Program-made: the position numbers and the translations under genes | Shown: positions 9,440 to 18,634 of the stretch, in pieces | Layout: every line of letters starts with the position of its first letter | Position numbering within the stretch: position 1 is the stretch's first letter | From: Agrobacterium tumefaciens | Lineage (GTDB): Bacteria > Pseudomonadota > Alphaproteobacteria > Rhizobiales > Rhizobiaceae | NCBI GenBank assembly: GCA_025559845.1 | Contig: CP048470.1 | Location: 224,001 to 288,000, forward strand | Reading direction: 5' to 3' | DNA: 64,000 bases | The notes under the pieces: generated by a model | Databases searched by the model: none | What the model was told of the DNA's origin: nothing | Seen by the model: only the letters and a program-made list of their open reading frames with translations

Positions 9440-10906
9440 TCAGACAGCTTTCTTCAGCGCCGACTTTTCGGCTCTCAACTCCTCAATGGAGCGGACATTG
9501 CGGCGGGCCGCACCTGCCCAGTCGCGGGTCTTGACGCTGGATTTGGCAAGACGTTCTTTGGCGGCCGGTACGGCGTGCGCATATTGAGGAAGCCAGCGCG
9601 CCTGCGCGACCACCATCTCGTCCACCATCTGCCAGACTTCCTCCGGCGTTGCGACAGCACCGACCAGCGGATCGTGCAGGACGGCGAGCTTCAAAAGATC
9701 GATGTCGCCACTGATTGCCGCATGGACCGACATGCGCTGAACGTTGATGGATGCAAGGCAAGTCGCAGCGCACGCTTCCGGTATCGTAATTCCGGAGACC
9801 ATGTTGATCCCGAAACGATCAACGAAGCCGGGCGATTCGATAATCGCGTCAGACGGCAGATTGCTGATGACGCCATTGTTCTTGACGTTGAAATGACCCC
9901 GGTAGACGCGGCCTGTCTCGAGAGCCTCGAGAATATGACTTGCATGCTCGTTCGAGCGCTTGGCCGGATCGATCGGCTTTGCTGCCGAGGCAAGAAACTG
10001 CGGAAACTCCGTCTCAAACCAGTTTCGGGTTTCCGTCGAGTGGCGCAGATATCCGCCTGTCTCGCCATGGATCCAATCCGACATGTCGATCCAGCGGGCG
10101 ATTTCATCAGGACGCTTGCGATACCAGGGAAGATATTCGGAAAGATGGCCGTTGCTTTCGGTCGAATAGACGCCAAAACGCTTCAAGACGTCGATACGCA
10201 GCTTTTCCTGCTGCGAGAAGACCGTGTGAGCCTCGAAGGCCGCAACGAGCTCATCTTTTTCAATCTTTCGCCCGTTCAGCCTGAGATCGATGAACCACGT
10301 CTGATGGTTGATACCCGAGCAGATGTAATCAAGCTCGGACACGGATTTGGCGCCGAGTATCTCTGCAATCTGTTCAGCACCATGCTGAACGCCATGGCAA
10401 AGCCCGACAGTATCGACCTTGCCGTATTCAATCGCCGCCCAGGTGTTCATGGCCATGGGGTTAGCGTAATTGAGGAATTTCGCACCGGGTGCAGCAACCT
10501 CGCGGATGTCCTTGCAGAAGTCGAGTATGACCGGGATGTTGCGCTGGCCGTAAAGAATCCCTCCGGCGCAGATGGTGTCTCCGACGCACTGGTCGATGCC
10601 ATATTTCAGTGGAATGCGGATATCGTCTGCATAGGCTTCAAGCCCACCGACACGAACGCAGCTGATGATGTATTTAGCTCCCTCGAGAGCTTTTCTGCGC
10701 TCGGTATGCGCGGTGATCTTCACGGGCAGCGCATTCGCCTCGACGATCTTGTCGAGAATTGCCTTGATCATGTCGAGATTGTGCTGGCTGACATCGGTCA
10801 GCGCGACTTCGATGTCGCGAAACTCTGGAACGCACAACAGGTCCGTGAACAGCTTTTTCGTGAAACCAACGCTGCCGGCACCAATTATAGCGATTTTGAA
10901 ACTCAT
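9440..10906 (-). CDS. agaL: GH4 alpha-galactosidase, proximal gene of the agp operon
   Basis: A 488-residue GH4 enzyme, predicted NAD+/Mn2+-dependent alpha-galactosidase in the cytoplasm. The Rossmann motif IIGAGSVGF is at residues 7-15. The metal ligands are Cys170 (GLCHG) and His201 (SGINH), and NPMAMNTW follows the nucleotide fold. It is clearly diverged from the second GH4 gene of the operon, so this is not a recent duplication. The start at 10906 is supported by AGAGGTGA just upstream. It is the first gene of the leftward agp operon, and its promoter must lie in the 200-base gap shared with the divergent AraC gene. GH4 members also include alpha-glucosidases and galacturonidases, so substrate is inferred from context. 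Confidence 0.88.
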   Translation of the reverse strand: MSFKIAIIGAGSVGFTKKLFTDLLCVPEFRDIEVALTDVSQHNLDMIKAILDKIVEANALPVKITAHTERRKALEGAKYIISCVRVGGLEAYADDIRIPLKYGIDQCVGDTICAGGILYGQRNIPVILDFCKDIREVAAPGAKFLNYANPMAMNTWAAIEYGKVDTVGLCHGVQHGAEQIAEILGAKSVSELDYICSGINHQTWFIDLRLNGRKIEKDELVAAFEAHTVFSQQEKLRIDVLKRFGVYSTESNGHLSEYLPWYRKRPDEIARWIDMSDWIHGETGGYLRHSTETRNWFETEFPQFLASAAKPIDPAKRSNEHASHILEALETGRVYRGHFNVKNNGVISNLPSDAIIESPGFVDRFGINMVSGITIPEACAATCLASINVQRMSVHAAISGDIDLLKLAVLHDPLVGAVATPEEVWQMVDEMVVAQARWLPQYAHAVPAAKERLAKSSVKTRDWAGAARRNVRSIEELRAEKSALKKAV

Positions 10907-11105
10907 AACGTCACCTCTGTTGCAAATCGAACGGGTGAAACGGACCAAAGGGCCTCAAAATAGCGATCGAACACCACAAAGTTCAGAAGCGCCCAAAAAA
11001 TAAGCGTAATTTCCAAACTTTCCTCCCGATCGTCCCTCTGACTGTCTCCTCGGATCGGGATTATGCGTATAATGATTGTCATAACCAGAGAAGGATTATG
11101 CTTTC
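10907..11105. promoter_or_regulatory. Divergent promoter region agaL / agpT with direct repeats
   Basis: About 200 non-coding bases separate the leftward alpha-galactoside operon from the rightward AraC gene. The nonamer GGATTATGC occurs twice in direct orientation, at 11058-11066 and 11093-11101, 35 bases apart. AraC-family proteins usually bind direct repeats, so these are candidate sites. However, the second copy overlaps the agpT leader, 5 bases before its start, and would fit autoregulation better than activation of agaL. Confidence 0.35.
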
Positions 11106-11993
11106 ATGGGTAATTTTGTGCTGCAGGATTTGATCGACCAAGGACCCGGTATGCGCACGGTCTCGCTACCGCGCGGGCGCCAGACATTGCACACCATGCC
11201 GACGAGCAGTGGTTATGAAATCCGTCGTGACCGTGGCTACGACTGGGACGGTCGCAAACGCGGACAGACGCCCTTTACCGTTCTCCAGCACTCCATCGCC
11301 GGACAGGGTAATTTGCGCTACGAGAACCGTGTCTACACCGTCAAGCCGGGTGAGACGCTGCTGCTCCTGATCCCCCACAATCATCGTTACTGGCTGGAAG
11401 ATGGGCGGGAGTGGGAGTTCTTCTGGATTTCGATGAATGGCGAGGAGGCCTTGCGCATTCATCGCAACATTCTCGCCGTCACAGGGCCGATCCTCAAGTT
11501 GCAGGCATCGACGATCGACCATCTTGCCTCATGCTGCTCTCGGCTCGTCAATGGTGCGGAAACTCCCGGCGCTGCGTCCGCTGTCGCCTATGAGGCGGCA
11601 ATGATCCTCTATGATGACGTCTTCGGCTCTCACCCTTCCTTCAGTGGTGAATACCGCACGATGCAGCAGGTCCTAAGCTATATAGACAGCCATCTCGGCG
11701 ACCGTCTGTCGGTCGGCGATCTTGCGGCAGTCGCCGGCCTCAGCCGAGCGCATTTTTCACGGATCTTTGCCGCAAGCGAAGGCATGCCTCCTGCAGAATT
11801 CGTCCTCGCGCGGCGTCTCAGGCGCGCTGCAAAACTGTTGACGACGGCTGAGACGATGCCGATCAAGGAAGTCTCTGTGCTATGCGGCTTTGACGATCCC
11901 AACTATTTTTCGAAAGTCTTCAGACGCCTTTACGGAACCAACCCAAGCGATTTCCGCACGACTGGCATGTATGCGAGCATCAGACACACGTGA
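11106..11993 (+). CDS. agpT: AraC-family activator of alpha-galactoside genes
   Basis: A 295-residue regulator. The N-terminal half is a cupin-like sugar-binding domain (for example YENRVYTVKPGETLLLL). The C-terminal part, from about residue 190, carries the two helix-turn-helix motifs of AraC proteins (LSVGDLAAVAGLSRAHFSRIF and IKEVSVLCGFDDPNYFSKVF). In S. meliloti the AraC-like AgpT is required to induce agaL-agp genes, and this gene has the same divergent position. A GAAGGA lies about 10 bases before the start. Its N-terminal domain probably senses an alpha-galactoside or galactose. Confidence 0.85.
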   Translation: MGNFVLQDLIDQGPGMRTVSLPRGRQTLHTMPTSSGYEIRRDRGYDWDGRKRGQTPFTVLQHSIAGQGNLRYENRVYTVKPGETLLLLIPHNHRYWLEDGREWEFFWISMNGEEALRIHRNILAVTGPILKLQASTIDHLASCCSRLVNGAETPGAASAVAYEAAMILYDDVFGSHPSFSGEYRTMQQVLSYIDSHLGDRLSVGDLAAVAGLSRAHFSRIFAASEGMPPAEFVLARRLRRAAKLLTTAETMPIKEVSVLCGFDDPNYFSKVFRRLYGTNPSDFRTTGMYASIRHT

Positions 11994-12080
11994 GCGCGTG
12001 ATCAAGACTTGCTTTTGCCACGTTTGAGGCGGCTAACAAAAGCAAAGCCAAGGCAATGCCGAAGATGGAGACAGCTTGAA

Positions 12081-12542
12081 ATGAAAAGGACGTTCTGGCT
12101 GATTTTCTCAATGCCAATTCGGGCGATCATTGTCGTAGTGTCTTTCATCGACGTGATCTTTCGCCCACTTTACCGGCCCGTGGTGAAGGCGATCTCGTCG
12201 ATGACGGTATTCAGGCGTATCGAGGCTCACATCGCCAGCCAGGCACGAGTGGTGATCCTGCTTCTTCTTGCTGTGCCTTTTGCAATTGCCGAACCTATGA
12301 AGGTCGCCGGACTGGTCGTTATGGCGCACGGACACGTCGCATCCGGTCTTACCATGGTCATTCTTGCGCACCTTGCCACGTTCCTCATCGTCGAGCGCAT
12401 CTATCATGCCGGCCGAGACAAGCTTTTGACTTATGCCTGGCTCGCCTGGGGCATGCGCTATGTTGGCATGGCCAAAGCGTTCTACGATCGGATCAGGATT
12501 GCCGTACTGAACTGGGTGCGGTTGCGTGTCCTTCTGTCCTGA
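12081..12542 (+). CDS. Small membrane protein of unknown function
   Basis: A 153-residue protein with three hydrophobic segments, at about residues 5-28, 52-78 and 85-105, and a basic C-terminal tail. I do not recognise the family; similar small, arginine-rich inner-membrane proteins are common in rhizobia. The ATG at 12081 was preferred to the upstream TTG at 12009 because GGAG lies about ten bases before it and the extension is very basic and unlike a protein. It follows agpT by 87 bases and faces the EamA gene end-to-end with a 15-base gap. Its link to either neighbour is unclear. Confidence 0.6.
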   Translation: MKRTFWLIFSMPIRAIIVVVSFIDVIFRPLYRPVVKAISSMTVFRRIEAHIASQARVVILLLLAVPFAIAEPMKVAGLVVMAHGHVASGLTMVILAHLATFLIVERIYHAGRDKLLTYAWLAWGMRYVGMAKAFYDRIRIAVLNWVRLRVLLS

Positions 12543-12557
12543 GGTGCGCCACGGAAA

Positions 12558-13466
12558 TTACGCTCGACCGCGCCGTTTCGCGCGTCTTTCAAACAGGGCG
12601 GCGACCTGGAGTGAGACAAGTATGATCGCAACGCCGGCGCCTACACGTGCCTCTGGCACTTCCCCAAATATGAAATAACCGACCGCTGTCGTAAAAAGCA
12701 GCGAGAGATAGCCGACCGGCGCAAGGAGGCTTGCGTCCGCCATGCGATAGGCTCGAAGGAAGCAATATTGCCCGAGCTGTGCGAGAAAGCCGATTGCCAA
12801 GAGCGGCAACCAATCGAAGGCTAGAACCGGTTGCCACGTCCACAACGCCGGGACCGCTGTGATGGCGGCGAGACCGACCGTGTAGAAGACCATCATGACA
12901 GTGGTGTTTTCCTCGCGCAGCGCACGGGTCTGAATGATCGCCAGCGCTCCGAAGATGACCGAAACGAGAACGACCAGGACGCCAGCGTTGAAATCCGCTG
13001 TCCCCGGCGCAATGACAACAAGAACGCCCATAAACGCCATGATCGCCCCCGCCCAGCGAATGCGGCTGACATATTCGCCGAGAAACACGACTGCCATTGC
13101 CATCGTCACCAACGGCCTGGAAAAGCCGACTGCATTGACCGTCGCGAGGGGCAACATGGTGATCGCAAGAAAATTGCTCGTCAGCGCGATCGCGTTGCAA
13201 GCGATGCGGAATAGATTGCGGAGCGGATATTTAACACTCAGCATTTCCCCCCGGTGACGCCAAATCAACGGCAGGATGAACAAAAGGCCGATCACTGCAC
13301 GAATAAAGACGAGCTGAAACGCCGGATAGGTCGCACCTTGCGCCTTGACGAGGGCCGTCATTCCGCCCGCCACCAGTGTCATGTCAAGCAGCAGCCAGCC
13401 GACACCGGCGCGGGCATTGGAGCCTTGCGTCTCCAATACCGTTACGCTGTCATTTTGCGCGTTCAC
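12558..13466 (-). CDS. EamA/DMT-family transporter
   Basis: A 302-residue drug/metabolite superfamily carrier with ten hydrophobic segments arranged as two EamA repeats. The second repeat begins near residue 160, and the typical FGEVPEARVGAGVAIIL end segment is present. Such proteins usually export amino acids, nucleosides or other metabolites across the inner membrane. The start is a GTG that overlaps the stop codon of the upstream PIG-L gene by four bases (GTGA), so the two are translationally coupled. That makes this carrier part of the PIG-L transcription unit and suggests that a product of that enzyme is moved or exported. The substrate is unknown. Confidence 0.85.
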   Translation of the reverse strand: MNAQNDSVTVLETQGSNARAGVGWLLLDMTLVAGGMTALVKAQGATYPAFQLVFIRAVIGLLFILPLIWRHRGEMLSVKYPLRNLFRIACNAIALTSNFLAITMLPLATVNAVGFSRPLVTMAMAVVFLGEYVSRIRWAGAIMAFMGVLVVIAPGTADFNAGVLVVLVSVIFGALAIIQTRALREENTTVMMVFYTVGLAAITAVPALWTWQPVLAFDWLPLLAIGFLAQLGQYCFLRAYRMADASLLAPVGYLSLLFTTAVGYFIFGEVPEARVGAGVAIILVSLQVAALFERRAKRRGRA

Positions 13467-15865
13467 GCCGGCTGCACAAGGTTTGCCATCAGACGGAATG
13501 CGCCGGGAACCAGTTTGTCCATCTGGTGATGGAGGACCAGACTGGTGTGCGTGTGGCGTCCTTTGCCGAAACGGCCCGAAATCAACGCGCCTTTCAGAGG
13601 CTGTTCGTTGACATCATGCATGGCAAGCAATGGTTCATAAGCATCATCCCACCGTGCCGCAAAATAAAGGCCTCTCTCCTTGTCCCATCCGGCCCAATCC
13701 TCATCACTGATCACGTTCGGCCCCGCAAGCAACGGATGATCCGGCGCGAGTACCGTCACCTCGGCATGTGGATCCGTCACGCGCCAACGTAACGACGGTT
13801 TTCCGATCTCAAGCCGCCTGACGGGTGTCGACTGCGGGTCCCATCCATCGCTTGGCCGATGATAGAGGGTGACGAGATGCCCTCCCTGTTCGACAAATCG
13901 ATGCAGCTTGGCGGTTGCTGCGGCGAGATCGCTTCTAATTCCGAAGGCGAATATGCCGACGACTATGGTCGTATAGGACGTGAGATCGCCGCTGAGCGCC
14001 TGCGCATCGAGCTCAGTCACGTCGAGGCCCATGCGGCCGAGCCAAGAACCAACGTTGTCTGCGCCACCACCGACGTAACCCACTCGTGCTCCAGCTGGCA
14101 GCTTCATGTCGAGCGATAAGATTCTGAGTTTGGACGGCGCCAGAAACCTTGCCCGGCCAATATGAGGATAGGCAATCGGCGTCACCTGAAACGCAGCATG
14201 GGATCCGGTGCGTGCATCAAGTGAAACAAGCCCGGCAACAGCTTCTCGTGTGCGCTCTGCAACCCAGTCGTCGCCTGATTTGCGCACTTTCCATCCGTCC
14301 GTGGCCTTGAAGGAAAGAGCCGTCTCGTCGCCCCGTGCGAGCGCCTTGAAACCCAACTGTGGTGCCGAAGCGCCAAGAGGAACAAGGAGCGCGTCGGGCG
14401 CAAGTGTCAGCGAAAGCGCGGGAGAGACAAAGAACGGCTCCTCGAGATCGAAGCTCGCTGTCACGGTCCGCGCCCCGATCTTCGCTGACACCCGAACAGA
14501 CGCATGACCATTGCCACCCATCGCATTCCAGACCGGCTGGTAGAGCCCTGAAACGGGTACATCCTTTTCGGCCAGCAACGAGAATACCGTGGCCTGACCG
14601 AGCGTTTCGACGGAGGATGAGACGCCGGATGGAAGAACAGGCGTGACATCGACCTCGTATGTGGAGGGTGACGCCGAAAATTCGACGTGCAAGAAAGCTT
14701 GTCCGCCCGGCCTTATCTCGGCTGGCTCCACATAGGCGCGCTCAAAAATATCGATTGCTGTCAGGATCGCTGCGTCGAGCTGCGCGCGTTTACGGACGAT
14801 CCGATGCCCGTGAAGGTCACGGAATTCCTGTCCTGCCGTTTCGTCGACATGTTGCAGGAGGGCCGCGGCCTCAAGAAGTGACGCCTCGATTAATTGCCTC
14901 GCCGGGAAGGCCGAAATCGCGCTGGCAATTGCCTCATCGGCTTCACCCAATGCCTTCACCAGATCGGGATCAAGTCCCGGATGCTCCGCGAGGTCCAAGA
15001 GTGACGCTGGAAGATTGTCGGCAATGGTTGCCTCTTTGCGATCACCGTTCTCGCTTGTCTCAAGGTGCAACTGCCAAAACACCTGCGGATCCTTTGGCCA
15101 GTGACCCATCCCCTGCGAGGCATGATAAAACCTGGACCATTCACCGATACGGTCATATTGCGCACCAGTTGCCTGTTCTTTTCCCTCTGCGGCGATGACG
15201 AGCGTCGTTTCGGGTGGAGGAACCTCATCGTCATAGGTATCGCCACCGCCCGACCAGGCAGGCAGGTAAAACTTTGCCACTTTCCACGGTGTCAGCCCTT
15301 CAGAAAAATGCTCCGGAAAGGCCGATGTATCAGCAGCCAGAGAGATCGCAGTCTTGGCAGCGCGTGTCATGGCGCGGTGATGGCCATGCTGGCCTGGTAC
15401 ATCGAGGAAGGTTGGAATGACGATATCGGGACGTTCCTTGCGATAGGCACGGACGAGCCGTTCAACGATGCGCGTTTCTCCCCACCGGTCAAACGTCCGG
15501 TCGCCATCCTTGGAGAAACCGAAATCATGAATGAGGTCGGCTGGTCCATGCCCGAGCCAGTGGACGTCGGCGTCGATGACGCGAGCGGCCTCCTCTAGCT
15601 CACGGGACCGTATGACGCCAAGAGCACCGAGGCGTTCTGGCCCCAGAGCATTCTGGCCACCTTCGCCGCGCGTCGAGCAGGCGATAATAACCCGCATGCC
15701 CAGCTCCATCCTGAGATAGGCAAGCAACCCGTTCTGCTCATCATCGGGATGCGCACCGGTGTGCATCACCGTCGCGACCGATTTCAGGGCACTCAGCCGC
15801 CGGTGCATGCGCACAAACCATGGGTCGGCCATCTGCCGTTCGATGCGCTCTCGTGAGTTCAGCAT
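13463..15865 (-). CDS. Long PIG-L/LmbE-type deacetylase with C-terminal extension
   Basis: An 800-residue protein. The first 250 residues are a PIG-L/LmbE domain, a zinc-dependent amide hydrolase family that deacetylates N-acetylglucosamine conjugates. The metal motif AHPDDE is at residues 38-43 and the second motif HGHH at 160-163. About 550 residues follow that are not part of the catalytic fold: a beta-rich region near 390-560 (GGQAFLHVEFSASPSTYEV, VSAKIGARTVTASFDLEEP), and a region from about 590 that resembles a class I glutamine-amidotransferase-like fold (VGYVGGGADNVGSWLGRMG, GIFAFGIRSD). There is no signal peptide, so the cytoplasm is expected. The start at 15865 has GGAGGA upstream. 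It is coupled to the EamA gene and lies 19 bases downstream of the ROK repressor gene. Confidence 0.85.
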   Translation of the reverse strand: MLNSRERIERQMADPWFVRMHRRLSALKSVATVMHTGAHPDDEQNGLLAYLRMELGMRVIIACSTRGEGGQNALGPERLGALGVIRSRELEEAARVIDADVHWLGHGPADLIHDFGFSKDGDRTFDRWGETRIVERLVRAYRKERPDIVIPTFLDVPGQHGHHRAMTRAAKTAISLAADTSAFPEHFSEGLTPWKVAKFYLPAWSGGGDTYDDEVPPPETTLVIAAEGKEQATGAQYDRIGEWSRFYHASQGMGHWPKDPQVFWQLHLETSENGDRKEATIADNLPASLLDLAEHPGLDPDLVKALGEADEAIASAISAFPARQLIEASLLEAAALLQHVDETAGQEFRDLHGHRIVRKRAQLDAAILTAIDIFERAYVEPAEIRPGGQAFLHVEFSASPSTYEVDVTPVLPSGVSSSVETLGQATVFSLLAEKDVPVSGLYQPVWNAMGGNGHASVRVSAKIGARTVTASFDLEEPFFVSPALSLTLAPDALLVPLGASAPQLGFKALARGDETALSFKATDGWKVRKSGDDWVAERTREAVAGLVSLDARTGSHAAFQVTPIAYPHIGRARFLAPSKLRILSLDMKLPAGARVGYVGGGADNVGSWLGRMGLDVTELDAQALSGDLTSYTTIVVGIFAFGIRSDLAAATAKLHRFVEQGGHLVTLYHRPSDGWDPQSTPVRRLEIGKPSLRWRVTDPHAEVTVLAPDHPLLAGPNVISDEDWAGWDKERGLYFAARWDDAYEPLLAMHDVNEQPLKGALISGRFGKGRHTHTSLVLHHQMDKLVPGAFRLMANLVQPA

Positions 15866-15884
15866 TGACAGTCTCCTCCAGAAT

Positions 15885-17111
15885 TCAGGCCTGTGCAGCC
15901 CCAGTCGCCGCAATCGACGTCTCGAGTTTCGGTGTGACGATATCGAAAAGGGGCAGAGCTGCAGCGCCAAGGGCCGCCGTCAACTGCCCGGATGTCCCAT
16001 GGATCACGCGTGGCAATTCGCGCTGCCGGCGGCTTGCAACCGATGTCGGCAGGCTTCCCATGCGGGTGATGATTTCGCGGATGACAGGCTCCGGCAGTGC
16101 GCCACCGAAAATGATTGTCTGCGGATCAAGGATGTTTTCGAGCATCGCAACGATGGGCGCGAGATGATCGGCTGCCTCATCGATCCACCCCATCAGGACG
16201 GGATTGGATGCATTGAAGAGCGCCTCAAGGTCATCGAGTTCGGTATCAGCAATGCCGATGGCCTGCAATTTCTCCTTGAGCACATAAGCCGAGGCATAGG
16301 CCTCCAGGCAGCCTCTCTGTCCGCAGGACGGGCAAGGCCTGCCACGCGGAGACACGGTCACATGGCCGATTTCACCGGCGTTTCCAAAAGCACCACGGTA
16401 AGGGGCGCCTTCCTGGATCATTCCGAGACCGATACCGACCCCGAAATAGATCATGCAGAAATTCGGGATGCTGAGACCTTGACCGAACAGGCGCTCGCCG
16501 ACGGCGGCTGCGGTCGCGTCGTTTTCAACCACGACCTGCTGGCCGCACGCATCGCTGAGCATTTGCCGGGCATCGATCCCCACCCAACCCGAAAGGGTCG
16601 TCGGGCCGACCGAGGTCATCCCGTCAATTTCGAAGGGCCCGGGCATGACCACGCCGGTCCCAAGCAGCCTGCATCCCAGGGCTCCTGCGACAGCGGCGTG
16701 CTCTGCGGCAAAGGTCTTGAGGATATAATCCGGTTTGGTGTTTTTCAGGCGCGTGACGCGCTCAGCGCGCAAGACACCGGCCAGGTCAAGCCCGACAGTG
16801 ACCATGTGGTCAGCGGCAATCTCAACGCCAATCGTCGCACCGCCGTCGGGATTGACGGCAAACTGGATCGGCGGCTGGCCACGGCCGGTGCGGCGGCGTC
16901 CAAGCTCCTTCAGGAGCTGTTCGCCCATCAGCTCTTCGACAATATTGGCAACTGCCTGCGGGGTCAGATGGGTGATCTTGGCAATCTGGGCGCGGCCGAG
17001 GGAGCCGTGCCTGCGAACAAGATCGAGGACGACTCGCCTGTTATGTTCGCGGCTGCGCTCGGGATTTTTGCCAATTGCGACCGGATAGGCATCCAACGTG
17101 TGCACCGTCAT
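15885..17111 (-). CDS. ROK-family transcriptional repressor
   Basis: A 408-residue NagC/XylR-type regulator. An N-terminal winged helix (about residues 25-80, RRVVLDLVRRHGSLGRAQIAKITHLT) precedes a sugar-kinase-like ROK domain. The ROK zinc motif CPSCGQRGCLE is intact and ENDATAAAVGE matches the ligand-binding loop. The phosphate-binding DxGGT motif of true kinases is replaced (GVEIAADH), so it should bind a sugar or sugar derivative without phosphorylating it. The gene is first in the leftward unit with the PIG-L enzyme and faces the ABC importer across about 250 bases, so it probably controls both directions. Confidence 0.88.
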   Translation of the reverse strand: MTVHTLDAYPVAIGKNPERSREHNRRVVLDLVRRHGSLGRAQIAKITHLTPQAVANIVEELMGEQLLKELGRRRTGRGQPPIQFAVNPDGGATIGVEIAADHMVTVGLDLAGVLRAERVTRLKNTKPDYILKTFAAEHAAVAGALGCRLLGTGVVMPGPFEIDGMTSVGPTTLSGWVGIDARQMLSDACGQQVVVENDATAAAVGERLFGQGLSIPNFCMIYFGVGIGLGMIQEGAPYRGAFGNAGEIGHVTVSPRGRPCPSCGQRGCLEAYASAYVLKEKLQAIGIADTELDDLEALFNASNPVLMGWIDEAADHLAPIVAMLENILDPQTIIFGGALPEPVIREIITRMGSLPTSVASRRQRELPRVIHGTSGQLTAALGAAALPLFDIVTPKLETSIAATGAAQA

Positions 17112-17173
17112 CTCTTCAACTTCCCGTATCGTAGAAAATTCATAGCGTCGAATTCACGATAAGCGCAATATAA

Positions 17174-17191
17174 TAATTCAAGTAAATTATC
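17174..17191. promoter_or_regulatory. AT-rich inverted repeat in the ROK / importer divergent region
   Basis: ATAATT (17174-17179) and AATTAT (17186-17191) form a six-base inverted repeat with a six-base centre, in an AT-rich stretch between the divergent ROK and binding-protein genes. NagC/XylR-class repressors bind AT-rich palindromes of about this size, so this is the best candidate operator in the gap. The match is short and could be chance. Confidence 0.3.
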
Positions 17192-17365
17192 TTATTGACA
17201 AACTCGCTCCTTCAGAGAACCGTAGAGGCCGACCGGGGGTCCGGCTCAGCGTGTTTCAGGGGTTAGCCAACCCTCCTGTAGCGAGCCGATAAAGTGCACG
17301 CGAAAGCGTGGATAAAGGGAACTCACTCCGCATCTGCAAAGCAGGCGGAGACAATGGAGGCTTAC

Positions 17366-18619
17366 ATGCGCAGGGCAACTTTGTTCGCCGGCTTGGTCGC
17401 CGGTTTCAGCACATTCGCATTCAACGCAGCGCAAGCTGTCGAAATCGAATATTGGCAATATGTCTTCGACACACGCGTAAAGGCGATGGACGAGCTCATC
17501 GCAGAATTCCAGAAGGCAAATCCTGACATCACCGTCAAACAGGTGACCTTCCCATACGCCGACTATCAGACACGCGTCATTGCCGCCAACATGTCCGGCA
17601 ATGGCCCTGATGTCATGCAGCTTTTCTATGGCTGGCTCGACAAGTTCGCGGCAGGCGGGATCTTGCAGCCGCTGCCAACCGATGCTTTCCCGCACGACAA
17701 GATCGAAAGCGACTTCTTCCCGATCGTCAGCGCCATGAAGCGTGGCGATGACTATTACGGCCTTCCGACAGCGGTTCGCTCGCTTGCCCTTTTCTACAAC
17801 AAGAAGCTGTTCACGGAAGCAGGTCTTGATCCTGCCAACCCTCCGAAAACACTGGATGAATTTGTTGCGGCTGCAGAAAAGATCGCCAAGCACGATGCAG
17901 CAGGTAACCTCACCGTCGCAGGCTCGACGCTCGACATGGGTGGCCAGGATCACCAATGGTGGCGTGAGGTGCTGATCCGCCAATATGGTGGGGAACCCTA
18001 CACCGACAACGACCAGAAGGTTACCTACAACAGCGAGGCCGGTGTTCAGGCGCTTAAATTCTACACGAGCCTGCAGCTTGAAAAGAAGATCGGTCAGGCC
18101 GGTTTCATGGATGAAGGCCAGGCCGCCTTCCGGGCCGGAAAAGCGGGAATGACGATCGACGGTACGTTCCGTCTTGGCTCCTTCCGGACCATCAAGGACT
18201 TCGAATGGGGCGTCACCGAGCTTCCCACCAACGACAAGAACATCCGCTCTAACTACGCCAGCTACTTCGCAAACGGCATCAGCGCCAAAACGACCGGCGA
18301 AGAACTGGAAGCCTCGAAGAAATTCCTCGCTTATATCTCCTCGCCCGAGGCCATGGCGATCTGGCTGAAGACCGTGGGGGAACTGCCTGCCCGACGTGAA
18401 GCGGCGTTGACCGAGCAAAACCTGAAAGACCCGGTTTATGCGCCGTTCCTGAAGGGTCTTGAATACGCGCACACCACGCTCTTCAAGGACGAGGCTGCTC
18501 AACGCCAAAACGCGATCGACATGACGAACCGCGTTTTGCTGGAGGGTCAATCGGTTGAGGATTCCATCAAGGCGGCCGCAGAGGCCGAACAGGAAATCAT
18601 CGACGCGGCCAAACCCTAA
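17366..18619 (+). CDS. ABC importer, sugar-type periplasmic binding protein
   Basis: A 417-residue extracellular solute-binding protein of family 1 (MalE/UgpB type). A signal peptide of about 24 residues ends ...FNAAQA, followed by VEIEYWQYVFDTRVKAMDEL and the family hallmark ANPDITVKQVTFPYADYQ. The start at 17366 has GGAGG seven bases upstream; the frame continues further left without another good start. It leads a rightward operon: binding protein, two permeases, ArgH-like lyase, ATPase, PfkB kinase. Family 1 proteins take up oligosaccharides, polyols, glycerol-3-phosphate and similar compounds. The actual ligand is unknown and is the key question of this cluster. Confidence 0.9.
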   Translation: MRRATLFAGLVAGFSTFAFNAAQAVEIEYWQYVFDTRVKAMDELIAEFQKANPDITVKQVTFPYADYQTRVIAANMSGNGPDVMQLFYGWLDKFAAGGILQPLPTDAFPHDKIESDFFPIVSAMKRGDDYYGLPTAVRSLALFYNKKLFTEAGLDPANPPKTLDEFVAAAEKIAKHDAAGNLTVAGSTLDMGGQDHQWWREVLIRQYGGEPYTDNDQKVTYNSEAGVQALKFYTSLQLEKKIGQAGFMDEGQAAFRAGKAGMTIDGTFRLGSFRTIKDFEWGVTELPTNDKNIRSNYASYFANGISAKTTGEELEASKKFLAYISSPEAMAIWLKTVGELPARREAALTEQNLKDPVYAPFLKGLEYAHTTLFKDEAAQRQNAIDMTNRVLLEGQSVEDSIKAAAEAEQEIIDAAKP

Positions 18620-18634
18620 GCTGAAGGTCAAGTC

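Noticed and set aside
9245..10963. 572-codon open frame antisense to the proximal GH4 gene
   Set aside because: Shadow of the GH4 gene, whose catalytic motifs are intact on the minus strand.
17196..17201. TTGACA as -35 of the importer operon
   Set aside because: No acceptable -10 element lies 16-18 bases downstream.
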